Notes under the pieces: generated by a model
Databases searched by the model: none
What the model saw: only the letters and a program-made list of their open reading frames with translations
What the model was told of the DNA's origin: nothing
Assembly: GCF_910592395.1 (NCBI RefSeq)
Contig: NC_088322.1
Coordinates: 2,912,001-2,976,000, forward strand
Direction of reading: 5' to 3'
DNA: 64,000 bases
DNA from: Lineus longissimus
Taxonomy: Eukaryota; Nemertea; Pilidiophora; Heteronemertea; Lineidae
Translations under genes and position numbers: made by a program
Shown: positions 9,806 to 20,561 of the stretch, piece by piece
Layout: every line of letters starts with the position of its first letter
How positions within the stretch are numbered: position 1 is the first letter of the stretch

Positions 9806-10543
9806 ATGGACTTCATAATTTTTGATAATGAATGCGATGAAGCCATATTTGAGCTTAACTCAACAGACCCATTGAACATAAAATCGATCACTTTGAAATC
9901 GATAACTTTTTACAATTCATGGTGGACTGGTGATAACGTTCCGGGTATTACAGAATTGTTAAAAATGGAAAATGACTCAAGACAACAATCCAATTCTTTG
10001 TATGTCCCTTTTGATGGTCATTTCAGTTTGTTCGAACTTTGCTCCTTTATCAATGAGCGTATCAAAAATCTTGCAGGACATGTTAACATCAGCTGTGACA
10101 ATAACAATTACCTTATCATTGAACTTACTGAGGACAAGTTGTTTATGCTGAAAGATTACTATCTCGGTGATGAATATTTTACAATAGTAAACACATTTTT
10201 TGGTTTTAAACAAACTAAATTCGCCAAGAAAGGAAAATACTACTCCACCAAGCCACTTAACTTTTACAGAAAAGAACTATTTTTAAGATCAAATTTGGTT
10301 GACAAAGCTAAGACCCTCTACAACAATAAACCTTCTGACATTTTATGTATCGTTCCTGTTAAAGATGGTGATCAGATACAATACCAGAGATATGAACTCA
10401 ATTGTGAGAAAATAGTGAACAAAAAATGTACAAATCATGTCAACTTTGAAATCACTGATGAGAATGGTAAAATAGTTAATTTCAGAGGTAGCTCAGTTAC
10501 TTTAAATTTTTCACTTGAAACTAAGAATAGTGTATTTGAGTAA
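9806..10543 (+). CDS. penton-like minor capsid protein, right-arm copy
   Basis: 245 residues, open throughout, differing from the left-arm copy by only a few residues (for example FELNS for FELNL and SLFEL for SLSEL). It keeps the ITLKSITFYNSWW and ITDENGKIVNFRG signatures and the TTAATTAAATAGAAATG leader. Both arm copies being open is notable beside the broken polymerase, but the divergence is too small to show selection. Function is inferred from the family as for 2888-3625. Confidence 0.65.
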   Translation: MDFIIFDNECDEAIFELNSTDPLNIKSITLKSITFYNSWWTGDNVPGITELLKMENDSRQQSNSLYVPFDGHFSLFELCSFINERIKNLAGHVNISCDNNNYLIIELTEDKLFMLKDYYLGDEYFTIVNTFFGFKQTKFAKKGKYYSTKPLNFYRKELFLRSNLVDKAKTLYNNKPSDILCIVPVKDGDQIQYQRYELNCEKIVNKKCTNHVNFEITDENGKIVNFRGSSVTLNFSLETKNSVFE

Positions 10544-10569
10544 TTCTTGCTGTATCACTTGAATAAATT

Positions 10570-11189
10570 CTACTCCATTAAACTAAGATTACATGTTTTA
10601 GGAGTTGTGTAACAGTTATCTTTCCGTTCTGGTTTACTACCTTCTGGTTTACTACCTTCTGGTTTACTACCTACTCGTACTTTCTTGCTAGTTTTAATCT
10701 TAGGATAGCAGTAAATGATGACTGCAAAACCAAATGCAGCTAAAATGACATACAGTGTTGTACTCCTGGAACTTCCAGTATTTGTGGTAACCTCAGGCTC
10801 TGGTTGAGTTAAACTTTGTTCGGGTTCATCGTCTTTCCTGGGTTCATCTTCTTTCCTGGGTTCATCATCTTTCCCAGTAAACCTCTCCTTTTTTGACTTC
10901 CAGTATTTGTGGTAACCTCAGGCTCTGGTTGAGTTAAACTTTGTTCGGGTGCATCGTTGTTCCTGGGTTCGTCTTCTTTCCTGGGTTCATCATCTTTCCC
11001 AGTAAACCTCTCCTTTTTTGACTTCTTGAATTCCTGAGATCTTTTACCTAATTCTCGAGACCATGCAATTTGTTTTTCTGATCTTTCTCTCTTAATGGGC
11101 TTTTCACTGTCTGTCACTCGAGCTATGCTCTCGGTCTCTGCTCTCTGAACTTGGTCCTGATCCACTTCCATGTTCGGTTCCACTCCCAT
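10570..11189 (-). pseudogene. single-TM basic protein, right-arm copy, frameshifted
   Basis: Mirror of 2242-2861 with the same 125-bp tandem duplication and therefore the same premature end (frame 11189-10809). It has small private changes, for example EPRNNDAPEQ for EPRKDDEPEQ. The TM segment and terminal LSLME lie beyond the frame break. Confidence 0.7.
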
Positions 11190-11916
11190 TTAATCTTATG
11201 AAATTTTCATTGGTGGCACCAATCAATTCATTTGCAGATTTTGTTTCTTGACAATGTCCTAAAGTGATCAGTGTTGATGAGGCAAGAGCAGTTAGTGCAC
11301 CCATTCTCAAACTCAACCATCCTAACCATCTGTCCAATTCATTGGTAACAAGGTCTTCGTACAGCTGGTCTTCGTCATCAACAGGCAAGAAAAACTTTGT
11401 TAATTTAGTGTAAGTTTTTAAGACAGTCTTACCCAATGAATCGTTAAGTCTGGCAGCCATCTTTGTCTGGTAGATTCTATGGTGTTTCAATACTTCCTTC
11501 TCATTCATTGCGTCTAAGTCATTAAATGTAAACTGTTTATTTAAGAAATCCTTGCTTTTACCTGTTGCCACCAGAACTTCGAGGTCTTGTTTAGCTTTAA
11601 GGCCAGTTTCAGTTAAATTAGCTTTAAGGCCATTTTCAGTTAAATTTTGTTGAGAGCTAGTCGAGCTTTGTTGGCAACTAGGGTTAACTAGGCCTTGACT
11701 AGAACTGACTAAATTTGAACTAGTTAACGCCTTGTTAGAAGCTTGTTGCTTTGTTGTGTAATTCTGTTGGTAATTAGCAGTGTTCTGTTGAAAGTTAGCT
11801 GCATTCTGTTGGTAATTAGTTGAAATGGGATTAGCTGGATTTGAACTAGAATTAACTGGGATTACTCCGATTTGTTTCATTTGCTGTTCAATTATCGTTG
11901 ATGTCTGATTATTCAT
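11104..11916 (-). CDS. Q/N-rich protein, right-arm copy
   Basis: 270 residues. Mirror of 1500-2327 with a 15-bp in-frame deletion (five residues, RNDYI) just before VTNELDRWLG, plus a few substitutions. Otherwise it has the same layout: a Q/N-rich head, a conserved MAARLNDS domain and a terminal hydrophobic stretch. A hairpin GAGC-TAT-GCTC lies at 11120-11130 in the overlap with the TM-protein gene. Confidence 0.7.
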   Translation of the reverse strand: MNNQTSTIIEQQMKQIGVIPVNSSSNPANPISTNYQQNAANFQQNTANYQQNYTTKQQASNKALTSSNLVSSSQGLVNPSCQQSSTSSQQNLTENGLKANLTETGLKAKQDLEVLVATGKSKDFLNKQFTFNDLDAMNEKEVLKHHRIYQTKMAARLNDSLGKTVLKTYTKLTKFFLPVDDEDQLYEDLVTNELDRWLGWLSLRMGALTALASSTLITLGHCQETKSANELIGATNENFIRLNGSGTEHGSGSGPSSESRDREHSSSDRQ

Positions 11917-12503
11917 TTATTTGAACGGAAAATCCTTTACAGGAAAAGTCCTACTTACCAGAAAGAGGTTAACTAGATCTTGCAAGGTCTAGACTACATG
12001 GTAAAGGGTAACATTTACTGATATCTTGCACCTCTAATGCCTTCAATAAAATTTCACTTTGTTTATCGATTGCTTGTTCATTTTCATATTCAAGCCTGTA
12101 ATTTTTGAAGAAAATACTTCCTAAGAAACCAGACCATAGAGAGTTCAAATCATCCAGTCGGGCCTTATCAGTTGGATTCGGTTTCAATACTACATAATCA
12201 ATTTTCAATGCTTTAAATGCTTGGTGTAAAAACAGCTTGTAATTTATGGTAATTTTAACTCCCCTGTAATGAAGGTATTTGAGGAATGCCAAGAAAACCA
12301 TTCTTAGATCTGTGAAATTGTCTTTGGTCAACTGAGGTTTACCAATTGCTCTGTTAATGAATTCAATTTCTAAATAAGTGTCACACTCTAGACCAGGTAA
12401 AACATCATTGGGTATGAGTTTAACGAGACCAAATCGTAAGGCATTCAGGACTGTTTTTTCATAGCTGGCCGAACATAGCCATTTTCTTGGACTTGAGAAG
12501 TAA

Positions 12504-13419
12504 CAACGTACTCTCTACTATACCACAGTAGAGCATTTCACTGTTGTCGATATCGCATTAAACAGTGAACATTCTACTGTGCGTTTGCTTTTGCGCACAT
12601 TCTCTGCGCAACGAAGAATACCATTGAATATTATATAAATATTGCATGTCAAGCCATAGAATAGTCAAAATTATTTGTCAGGTCAAAAATTATTTCACGA
12701 GGCTTTAAACCAAACCTTGATGAAATCGGCCCAGCAGGTTTTGCACAGCGACCCAAACCACTGTCAAAGTGATTTTGAATCGGCGGATACGCAAATCATG
12801 TATGGAGCCAAGACGTGTACATTATGTACTGTAGACAGTGTGTGTTTACATTAGCAGACGATGTTTGTATGAAGCGAGTCCAGGCCCAACTTGAATGCCT
12901 TGTACTTTCTGTTCGTGGATGTAACAGTCCCACCCAATGCAACCTACCTACTTTGTGGGTGTAATTCAATACCCTGACAGTATCACTGTGCAACTTCCTG
13001 GCTTAAAACGCCGTAAATATGCTGTTTTTTATCGCCGATTTCGTCGAAATCTTAATGGCCGCCATTTGCATTATCGCGTCATCGATGACGTCAGCCGTGG
13101 AATAATGCCGTGGAATAGTCAAAATTATCGCATGGCACGTGGTCATGAATGACGCGACGTGATTGGCTCACATACTAATGAGGTATGATAATCTGGAATA
13201 TTGTTGAATGACCACGTGTTTTTAATTTGTACTATATATATAGTTTTTGACTGTAGCCGAATAGATGATAAATCAATAAATCAATTTGAATTTGAAATTT
13301 TGACTCTTTTATTTCATTTTAGCAGTGAGGATGGGCGGCTACAGGCGGTATCATTTCCAACAACATGTCACAATAAGAGACCTTTTTCCCCTATGTGCCA
13401 GGAGTAAGAGGGGTTGGGG
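12504..13419. other. non-coding left part of the Harbinger element
   Basis: About 0.9 kb with no supported gene. Short frames on both strands show no domain or conserved motif, and I see no RNA gene. Confidence 0.5.
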
Positions 13420-14370
13420 TGGTTAGGTCCTCTCATTCCCAGCTGCCAGTCACAGTCTGGTAAATTTTTGTCTCAAGTATGAATTTTGGCAATGATCATG
13501 GGTCAGGGTCCTATCATTCCCAGCCACGAGTCACAATCTGGTAACTTTTTGTCTCACGTATGAAGTTTGGCAGTGATCATGGGTCGGGGTCCTATCATTC
13601 ACAGCCACGAGACACAATATGGGAACTTTTTGTCTCACATATAAAGTTTGGCAGTGATCATGGGTCGGGGTCCTATCATTCACAGCCGCGAGTCACAATC
13701 TGGTAACTTTTTGTCTCACGTATGAAGTTTGGCAGTGATCAGGGGTCGGGGTCCTATCATTCCCAGCCGCGAGTCACAATCTGGTAACTTTTTGTCTCAC
13801 GTATGAAGTTTGGCAGTGGTCATGGGTCGGGGTCCCATCATTCCCAGCCGTAAGTCACAATCAGGTAACTTTTTGTCTCACATATAAAGTTTGGCAGTGA
13901 TCAGGGGTCTGGGTCCTATCATTTCCAGCCACGAGTCACAATCTGGTAACTTTTTGTCTCACGTATGAAGTTTTGCAGTGGTCATGGGTCGGGGTCCCAT
14001 CATTCCCAGCCGTAAGTCACAATCAGGTAACTTTTGTCTCACATATAAAGTTTGGCAGTGATCAGGGGTCGGGGTCCTATCATTCCCAGCCGCGAGTCAC
14101 AATCTGGTAACTTTTTGTCTCACGTATGAAGTTTGGCAGTGATCATGGGTCGGGGTCCTATCATTCACACCCACGAGTCACAATCTGGTAACTTTTTGTC
14201 TCACATATAAAGTTTGGCAGTGGTCATGGGTCGGGGTCCCATCATTCCAAGCCGTAAGTCACAATTAGGAATTTTTTTGTCTCACATATAAAGTTTGGCA
14301 GTGATCAGGGGTCGGGGTCCTATCATTCACAGCCACGAGTCACAATCTGGTAACTTTTTGTCTCACGTAT
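13420..14370. repeat. 81-bp minisatellite inside the Harbinger element
   Basis: About 11-12 units with period ~81 bp (for example TCACAATCTGG at 13531 and its equivalent 81 bp on). The core is GTAACTTTTTGTCTCA followed by GGCAGTGATCATGGGTCG. Units vary by a few substitutions and some alternate in pairs. No coding sense. Confidence 0.9.
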
Positions 14371-14561
14371 TGGCCCACTCATTGTTAATTCAAGAAGCGG
14401 ATAATAGACGGCGAAAGCATCTGGCCAACTGTGAACCGTCTATGGCCGCTGTACACGGTCAATCATTTTCATCAAACTTTTTCATCAATCTTTTTGGTCA
14501 AATTTGTATGTAGAGGGTCCCGCCATACACGGTCAATCATTTTCATCCAATCATTCACAAA

Positions 14562-16478
14562 ATGGCTCCCGTGCAGTCAAGACTGCTTGTGGCCGTTGCT
14601 GCGTCAGCTGCCGTTGCTGCTATGGCAATAACCATGGCCGCATTGAAGAAGAAACGACGACGACGACGCCGATATTGGACACGGCCATGGATCCTTCGAA
14701 GAGCATCCAAAGGGGCATATGCCATGCTAAACGAGGAGCTCAGGCTGGAAGACCCCGCTTCTTACAAAAACTATCTGCGTATGGATGAAGAGATATTTGC
14801 TGATCTCGTTGATAGAGTCACTCCATACGTTCATAGGTCAGACACCAATATGCGCCAGGCAATCACTCCTGCCGAACGTTTAGCGGTGACGTTGCGTTTC
14901 TTGGCAACTGGAGAAACATTCCAAAGTCTAGAGTTCTCAACAAGGATTAGCGCCTGCACGATAGGTAGAATTGTTCCAGAGATGTGCGATGCCCTCTACA
15001 CGGTTTTGAAAGGCGATTTCATAAAGGTAATAAAAACACTATGAAAATGACACTGCAATGTTTTCCTTTTAACCATTTTTTATTTCTTGCTGTAGCTGAC
15101 TTTACAATAACAAAATACTTAAATGCACAATCATTCAGTACTGTAAAATGTTTGCATCATGGCATTACCAAGAATATCAGCGGTGTTTCCATGCTACATG
15201 CATTTGAAGTTGTTACATTTGGAAAATCTTTACGACTAGGCTGACCGTTATACGTCATGATGGAACACTGCTGGTTGTAACCATGTTTTCCAGGAGGAAC
15301 TGTTGCATTATTAATGTGCTGCGGAGGGACTCTTCTAGTCAACTGAGTATTTCTGCCCAACTCAGACTCTTGCGCATCAAGAAGCGCCATGTTTATTTTC
15401 CTTTTTGCACTTTACCTTATGTCAGCATGCTGCAGGCTGCGCATTTCGCAAGCCACAAATTTACCAATAATATCAAATTGGTCCTCGTTCTGCGTTGGTG
15501 TACTAGTGCTTTCATTCATGTTTGAGCTGACAACAGCATCTTTCAATTCAGTCAAAGCATCAGCTGCTGTGTGCAACATCGACTCCTCTACAGAACGACT
15601 CTTTTTCGCCCTTGGTTTAGGTCTACTCGGTTCCTGGGATGTGCACGGTTTTGCTGAGTGTCCTACCGATGGCGTTCCAGGACGTGGTGATTCATCATGC
15701 AACTCTTGGTCGGAGTCGTCATTAGCAGAGGAGTCCTGAAAGTGGAGGTTAACATTGCAACTTTTCCTTTTTTCAGATGCCAGCGAACGCACAAGAGTGG
15801 CTTCAGGTTTCTAGAGATTTTGAGTACAGATGGAATCTATCCCACTGTCTTGGAGCTATCGACGGCAAACATGTGACTTTTCGCCCACCTCTGAAGTGTG
15901 GATCGTACTTTTTCAACTACAAGAATACCCATAGTTTGATTCTATTCGCTTTGGTTGATGCAGACTATAAATTTCTTATGATTGACGCAGGGACAAATGG
16001 CCGTGTGGGAGATGGGGGTGTTTTTGCTAAAAGTGACCTAAACAAGGCTATAGTAGACGGAAGTATAGATTTTCCAGATGCTGAACCCCTGAAATATTGT
16101 ACCGCCCCAATTCCTTATTTTTTGGTAGGAGACGATGCATTCCCTCTGCATACTTACATGATGAAACCGTACCCGTTCCGAAACCTTGATATTGACCACA
16201 GAATTTTTAACTACAGGCTGAGCAGGGCGAGACGCGTTGTTGAGAATGCGTTTGGGATTCTGGCAAATCGCTTCAGAGTCCTTCTTGCACCGATGTTATT
16301 ATCACCCGATAAGGTAGAGAGAGTAATCCTTGCTACATGCGCCCTTCACAACTATCTCCGCACGAGGAGCCCTGCTCGGTACTTCCCTCCTAGTTCCATG
16401 GATAGAGAAGACACGAGCAGAGGCCAGGTAACAGATGGTGATTGGAGAGAGGTGAGAAAGTCGGAAGTAGCATATTAA
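14562..16478 (+). CDS. Harbinger transposase (DDE_Tnp_4 type), two exons
   Basis: Exon 1 is 14562-15026 (155 codons, donor AAAG/GTAATA). Exon 2 is 15777-16478 (acceptor TTTTTTCAG). Both are in phase 0, giving about 388 residues, normal for HARBI1-like transposases. Exon 1 has a basic stretch and a helical domain (AERLAVTLRFLATGETFQSL, typical HTH region). Exon 2 has GAIDGKHV (first catalytic Asp), DAGTNGRVGDGGVF (second) and VVENAFGILANRFRVL (Glu). No stop or frameshift is visible, so the enzyme may be active. The 750-bp intron contains the last exon of the antisense MADF gene. The reaction would be cut-and-paste transposition at TWA targets, normally with the MADF/Myb-like partner. Confidence 0.9.
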
Positions 16479-17076
16479 CGCATCTCATCTCAAGCTGGCA
16501 ACAGGTCTACAAATGCGGCTCAGGCTCAGAGAGACTACCTTTGCTCCTATGTCAATAATATTGGTCGAGTATCGTGGCAAGGTAAATTTGCAGCGTAGAA
16601 TGAAGCAGCCATTCTTGTATAACTGTGTGTGTACAGTCAGTGAATAATTCTGTTGTAGTCAGAGAAATAAAATGATGTTAAGAATTAATTACCTTGTCAA
16701 GTGTTTCATTGCAATCTGTGCCTCTCGACATTGAGCAAGAACTGGGCCTCGCCTCTACGTGGTCCTTAAGAAAGAGCAGCTTCTGGAACCACCATACGGT
16801 TGGCTTGTGCACATCCTTTGCCGCAGCACCACTTCTTTTGGTCTTGTTTATCTTCTCCATTTCCCTAGCAAAGTTGCTACGTAGCCCGTTCATTTTTTTC
16901 TTCACGTCATCAACCGTGCAGTCACTCTTTTCCTTGCAGACATCCTCAAGTACCTCTTGCTAGGCCAGTTCCTTCTTAACGCGATTGTGGTACATGGCAT
17001 CTTTGGTGTTGTATAGGATTGGGTGGGCCCTATACGACTCTATCATGATTTCCACTGCCCTCTGCGTCCAGCCCAT
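15157..17076 (-). pseudogene. MADF/BESS-type Harbinger accessory protein, two nonsense codons
   Basis: Exon 1, 17076-16693, encodes a MADF-type domain (MGWTQRAVEIMIESY, LRSNFAREMEKI, WWFQKLLFL) and ends with donor AAG/GTAATT. A likely last exon from 15735 (acceptor CTCCACTTTCAG) encodes an acidic Ser/Pro-rich linker and a BESS-like tail (FDIIGKFVACEMRSLQ, then KINMALLDAQE), ending at 15157. Two in-frame stops interrupt it: TAG at 16960-16962 inside MADF and TAA at 15412-15414 in the tail. In related elements the partner protein binds DNA and imports the transposase; that is family knowledge. Its last exon lies in the transposase intron, and transposase exon 2 lies in its intron. Confidence 0.8.
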
Positions 17077-18225
17077 GTTGTCGTCTATGAGAGGCAAACT
17101 GTGGAATCTAGGCCTTGCATTACAAACCCGTCAAATTGCATAACCATCGTCATCATGAAGGAGGAATGGACGATCATTGATTTCGGTGAACCCACGAACA
17201 ATTCAATTCAATAGGGTTAATTGTTCAATAAATATCCATGCCCGCTGTACACAGTCAAATTTTATCAATTCGTCATTCAAAAATAGGACCGGCTCTATTC
17301 CATCAATCTTTGATTGATGGAAAATATTTCATCCAATTTCCCACCATACACGATCAATCTTTTCGGTCAATTTTTTTTCATCCAATTTTGAGGGATCGTG
17401 GAGACAGTGAAGAGTTCACTGTTTTGTGCGGAGCATGCTCTGGATGTAAACCTTAATCCTACTTTCAACAAAATGTTTCAAATCATTTACCATTAAATCT
17501 GACAGACGTGTCTGGCCAAGGTTTATGATGACGTGGTCAAAGTAACGTGTTTTGTTCTCAATAGTGATTTCTGGATTCTTAAAGTCATCACTGTAAGTGG
17601 TCGAATTGCAATTCCAGCAGTATTTGTAGAGTTGCTTGGTCGGTCTGTCAAAATTCAGTTTTTTCTGGCATTCAAAAAGTGTCCATCGTTTGCAGTTATG
17701 GCACAATTGAGCATCACTTCCTGTGAATGTATCATACTGTTTCATAGGTGTTACCTGGTTCATAGGTGTTACTGTAAGATCGAGCTCTTTGACCGGATCT
17801 TCTTCAGAGATTTTCGGTAACGATTCAACCCTTGGTCTAATGTAACCATTTTGTTTCATAGGTGTTCCCTGGTTAATTTGACTGAAATACTTCTCTAAAG
17901 AGACATAACTGTACATTCTTTCACTCATGATTTAGAATAAAAAAAATCATTAAGAAATAGGGAACCCTGTTGTTTTAACCATTTTATCCATTTTACGTAT
18001 TTGGTAAGTTTGGTAAGTTTTTGGGAAAAAAACAATTAAAAAAAAAATTAAAAAAACCAAAGACCCCCAGTGTAAACAGAAATTTTCCATGTTGGGTTTT
18101 TGGTAGTGTTTGTGGGTTAAAACAGTATATTCTTGACAAATGTACATGAATAATGATGAAGGGTGAAGTTTTTGTCCCATGATTCTAGGTTTTGTCGTAG
18201 ATAATCGTACATTCGTTTCCTTATT

Positions 18226-19215
18226 ACTCAAAATGCCAGTTCCTTATTCGTCTTAACTCATTTTAACCCTCTATAAGTCCATTTCCCTATTCAAATGCTG
18301 GCTCCCGATTCAGCTACAAGTCACGTTAACCCTTTCTGACTCCATTTCATTCATTTGCAAGTCTCTTTAACCCTTTCTGACTCCATTTCCCAGTTCAAAA
18401 TGCCAGTTCCTTATTTGTCTTAACTCATTTTAACCCTCTATTAGTCCATTTTCCTATTCAAATGCTGGCTCCCGATTCAGCTACAAGTCACTTTAACCCT
18501 CGCTGAATCCATTTCATTCATTTGCAAGTCTCTTTAACCCTTTCTGATTCCATTTCCCAGTTCAAAATGCCAGTTCCTTATTCGTCTTAACTCATTTCAA
18601 CCCTCTATAAGTCCATTTCCCTATTCAAATACTGGCTCCCGATTCAGCTACAAGTCACTTTACCCCTTCTGACTCCATTTCCCAGTTCAAAATGCCAGTT
18701 CCTTATTTGTCTTAACTCATTTTAACCCTCTATAAGTCCATTTTCCTATTCAAATGCTGGCTCCCGATTCAGCTACAAGTCACTTTAACCCTCTCTGACT
18801 CCATTTCATTCATTTGCAAGTCTCTTTAACCCTTTCTGACTCCATTTCCCAGTTCAAAATGCCAGTTCCTTATTCGTCTTAACTCAATTTAACCCTCTAT
18901 AAGTCCATTTCCTGATTCAAATACTGGCTCCCGATTCAGCTACAAGTCACTTAAAACCCTTTCTGACTCCATTTCATTCATTTGCAAGTCACTTATCCCT
19001 TTCTGACTCCATTTCCCAGTTCAAAATGCCAGTTCCTTATTCGTCTTAACTCATTTCAACCCTCTATAAGTCCATTTCCCTATTCAAATGCTGGCTCCCG
19101 ATGCAGCTACAAGTCACTTTAACCATTTCTGACTCCATTTCATTCCTTTGCATTTCACTTTAACCATTTCTTAGCCCATTTCCCGGTTCAAAAGCCAGCT
19201 ACTTATTCGTCTTAA
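18226..19215. repeat. ~168-bp tandem repeat array
   Basis: Units begin around 18261, 18428, 18596, 18720 (a shortened ~125-bp unit follows 18596), 18887 and 19055. Each is rich in TTTAACCCT-type words separated by TTTCTGACTCCATTTC and AATGCTGGCTCCCGATTCAG. About six copies, same orientation as the fragment at 1-124. The repeated AACCCT words resemble telomeric repeats only superficially. Confidence 0.9.
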
Positions 19216-19402
19216 CTCATTTTAATCGCCCACCCATTGAAGCATGGTGAGGCTACAGGTTAGCGATGGTATTACCACCACAGCTGTTTCAGCTAGAATT
19301 GAAGTACATTTACAAGTTTTACCAGATTACGCTCTGCAGGGAGGTGCGACACCAAAGTATTAATTGCTATCCCAATAAATAGCCCAGTTCCTCACCCCAG
19401 AC

Positions 19403-19834
19403 GAGACAAGACCACAATTGATTTTCCAACCCATTTCCAGTTATTTAAAATGCCCGCCATCAAAGAATGCGTGGAGCTGTGAAACTGAAATTCGGATATG
19501 ATATACGGGTTAGTCTTGCGAGTAACTGGTGCGATGGAAATTGGTGATTGACCACGGAAATTTTTTTTTAAATTGACAAGTTTGACACAAGTGGACATTT
19601 TTACCCATTTCGGCCATTTTCACTCCAAATTTGAACCACCCCCCTATGGCCAGGTTGTCAAAATTCAAAATTATTTTTTTTACCAAACAATTTATTTATA
19701 TCTGTAGACTTGCCACAGCAAATATTTTTTTCAATACCTCTCCAAATATGTACTTGAGAGTAAAAAACATGCACTCGTCTAATAGATAGGCCTGAACCCT
19801 CCAACCTATGAATATTCATTAGTGGTCTTGTCTC
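19403..19834. mobile_element. MITE copy 1 (non-autonomous DNA transposon)
   Basis: A 432-bp unit bounded by GAGACAAGACCAC and its inverse GTGGTCTTGTCTC, nearly identical to 23942-24372. It has no coding capacity. The target duplication is not obvious, so the superfamily is uncertain. Confidence 0.8.
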
Positions 19835-20561
19835 AATGAAGAGGGATAATCTTGAGATATCAATGAAATATGCCTTTTCCCAAGCATTTGAGATGTCTTG
19901 ACTGACATAACCAAGTTTCATCAAAAATGAACTTGATTTGAGCGAGCTATTAACGTTTTAAAATTTTGTCCGATACGGACAACCTACCTTATATTTCGTC
20001 TTCAAATTGTTTACAGACTGTCTTCAAGTTAAGCTCATTAACTCGTAGAATTCTTAATCGAATGGTACCGAATCTTCGACAAATCACCAGTGGTCTACAG
20101 TCAATCTGAAATAGGAATTTGAAACAATTTTAATTCATGAGAAATATTCAAAAATTTCAATTTTTTGGAAAAAAGTTGTCTTTTTAAAGGATGTTCCAAG
20201 GTTGTGACAGTGGTATCATGCTGAAAATTTCAAAATTTCAAATCGAACAATATTAACTTTGTCTGAAATTTGAAAAACAACAAATATATGATGCATTATA
20301 AGCATGGAAAGCTTGTTAGTAAGGTGTGAAATGAGAAAAAGATTAACCCATATGTTATCTCCCTGTCTGTCACATCCAAGTCTGACACTTCCACAACAGC
20401 AACCATTGTCATCGCTATTGTCCTATCAACATCCACCCTTTTGTAATCTCTTGTCCTTTCTTGTGTATTTTCAGTCTGTTGAAGGAAGCATCCCGAAATA
20501 GACATCTCCTAGGAGTACGATTTTAAGCGAAGAAAGACAAGTTACGAAAAGACAAGACAAG
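19835..20561. other. AT-rich spacer, no gene seen
   Basis: Several short palindromic AT stretches; no supported frame, RNA gene or repeat. It may hold the 5' terminus of the Mutator-like element. Confidence 0.5.

Larger units (their letters stand above)
12504..17446. mobile_element. PIF/Harbinger DNA transposon
   Basis: The insertion into the zinc-cluster gene is exact: TAA at 12501-12503 is repeated at 17447-17449, matching the 3-bp TWA/TAA target duplication of PIF/Harbinger. Inside are a spliced DDE transposase (plus strand) and a MADF/BESS-type DNA-binding gene (minus strand), the two-gene set typical of the superfamily. I could not find convincing long terminal inverted repeats at the exact ends; short CACTGT/AGAGCAT similarities only. 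The left ~1.9 kb (12504-14400) carries no gene, only the 81-bp minisatellite and unique sequence, and could be captured filler. Confidence 0.85.
11969..17928 (-). pseudogene. zinc-cluster protein gene split by the Harbinger insertion
   Basis: The N-terminal part is at 17928-17450 (both CxxC pairs present; CRNC has become CWNC) and the C-terminal part at 12500-11969. The 4.9-kb Harbinger element lies between them after codon VYF/Y with TAA duplicated on both sides. Apart from the insertion the halves are nearly identical to the intact left-arm gene. This shows the insertion postdates the arm duplication, or at least the last homogenisation. Confidence 0.9.
125..18225. mobile_element. Polinton/Maverick-like element 1, palindromic (inverted duplication)
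   Basis: The left arm 125-5045 reappears as its reverse complement at 8386-18225 once the Harbinger insertion (12504-17446) is removed. Paired positions sum to about 13431 across the inner part of the arms. The centre, 5046-8385, is single copy and holds the N-terminal half of polymerase B and the glycine-rich membrane protein. The arms hold the polymerase C-terminal half, a penton-like gene, a one-TM protein gene, a Q/N-rich gene and a zinc-cluster gene. Capsid, ATPase and integrase genes are absent, so the copy cannot be autonomous. The family is assigned by the close protein similarity of each gene to element 2 (39378-60813), which has the diagnostic Polinton core. The arms differ by only scattered substitutions and a 15-bp deletion, so the duplication is recent or the arms are homogenised. 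An assembly artefact is possible, but the right arm's unique insertion and private substitutions argue against simple read duplication. Confidence 0.85.
8386..18225. repeat. right arm of the large inverted repeat, split by a Harbinger transposon
   Basis: Reverse complement of the left arm. It differs by a few substitutions, a 15-bp in-frame deletion in the Q/N-rich gene, and the insertion at 12504-17446. The polymerase frameshift and the 125-bp duplication of the TM-protein gene seen in the left arm are also here. Confidence 0.9.

Noticed and set aside
12504-12545. Long terminal inverted repeats of the Harbinger element
   Set aside because: Only short, poorly aligned similarities exist between the two ends, so I rely on the TAA duplication and gene content instead.
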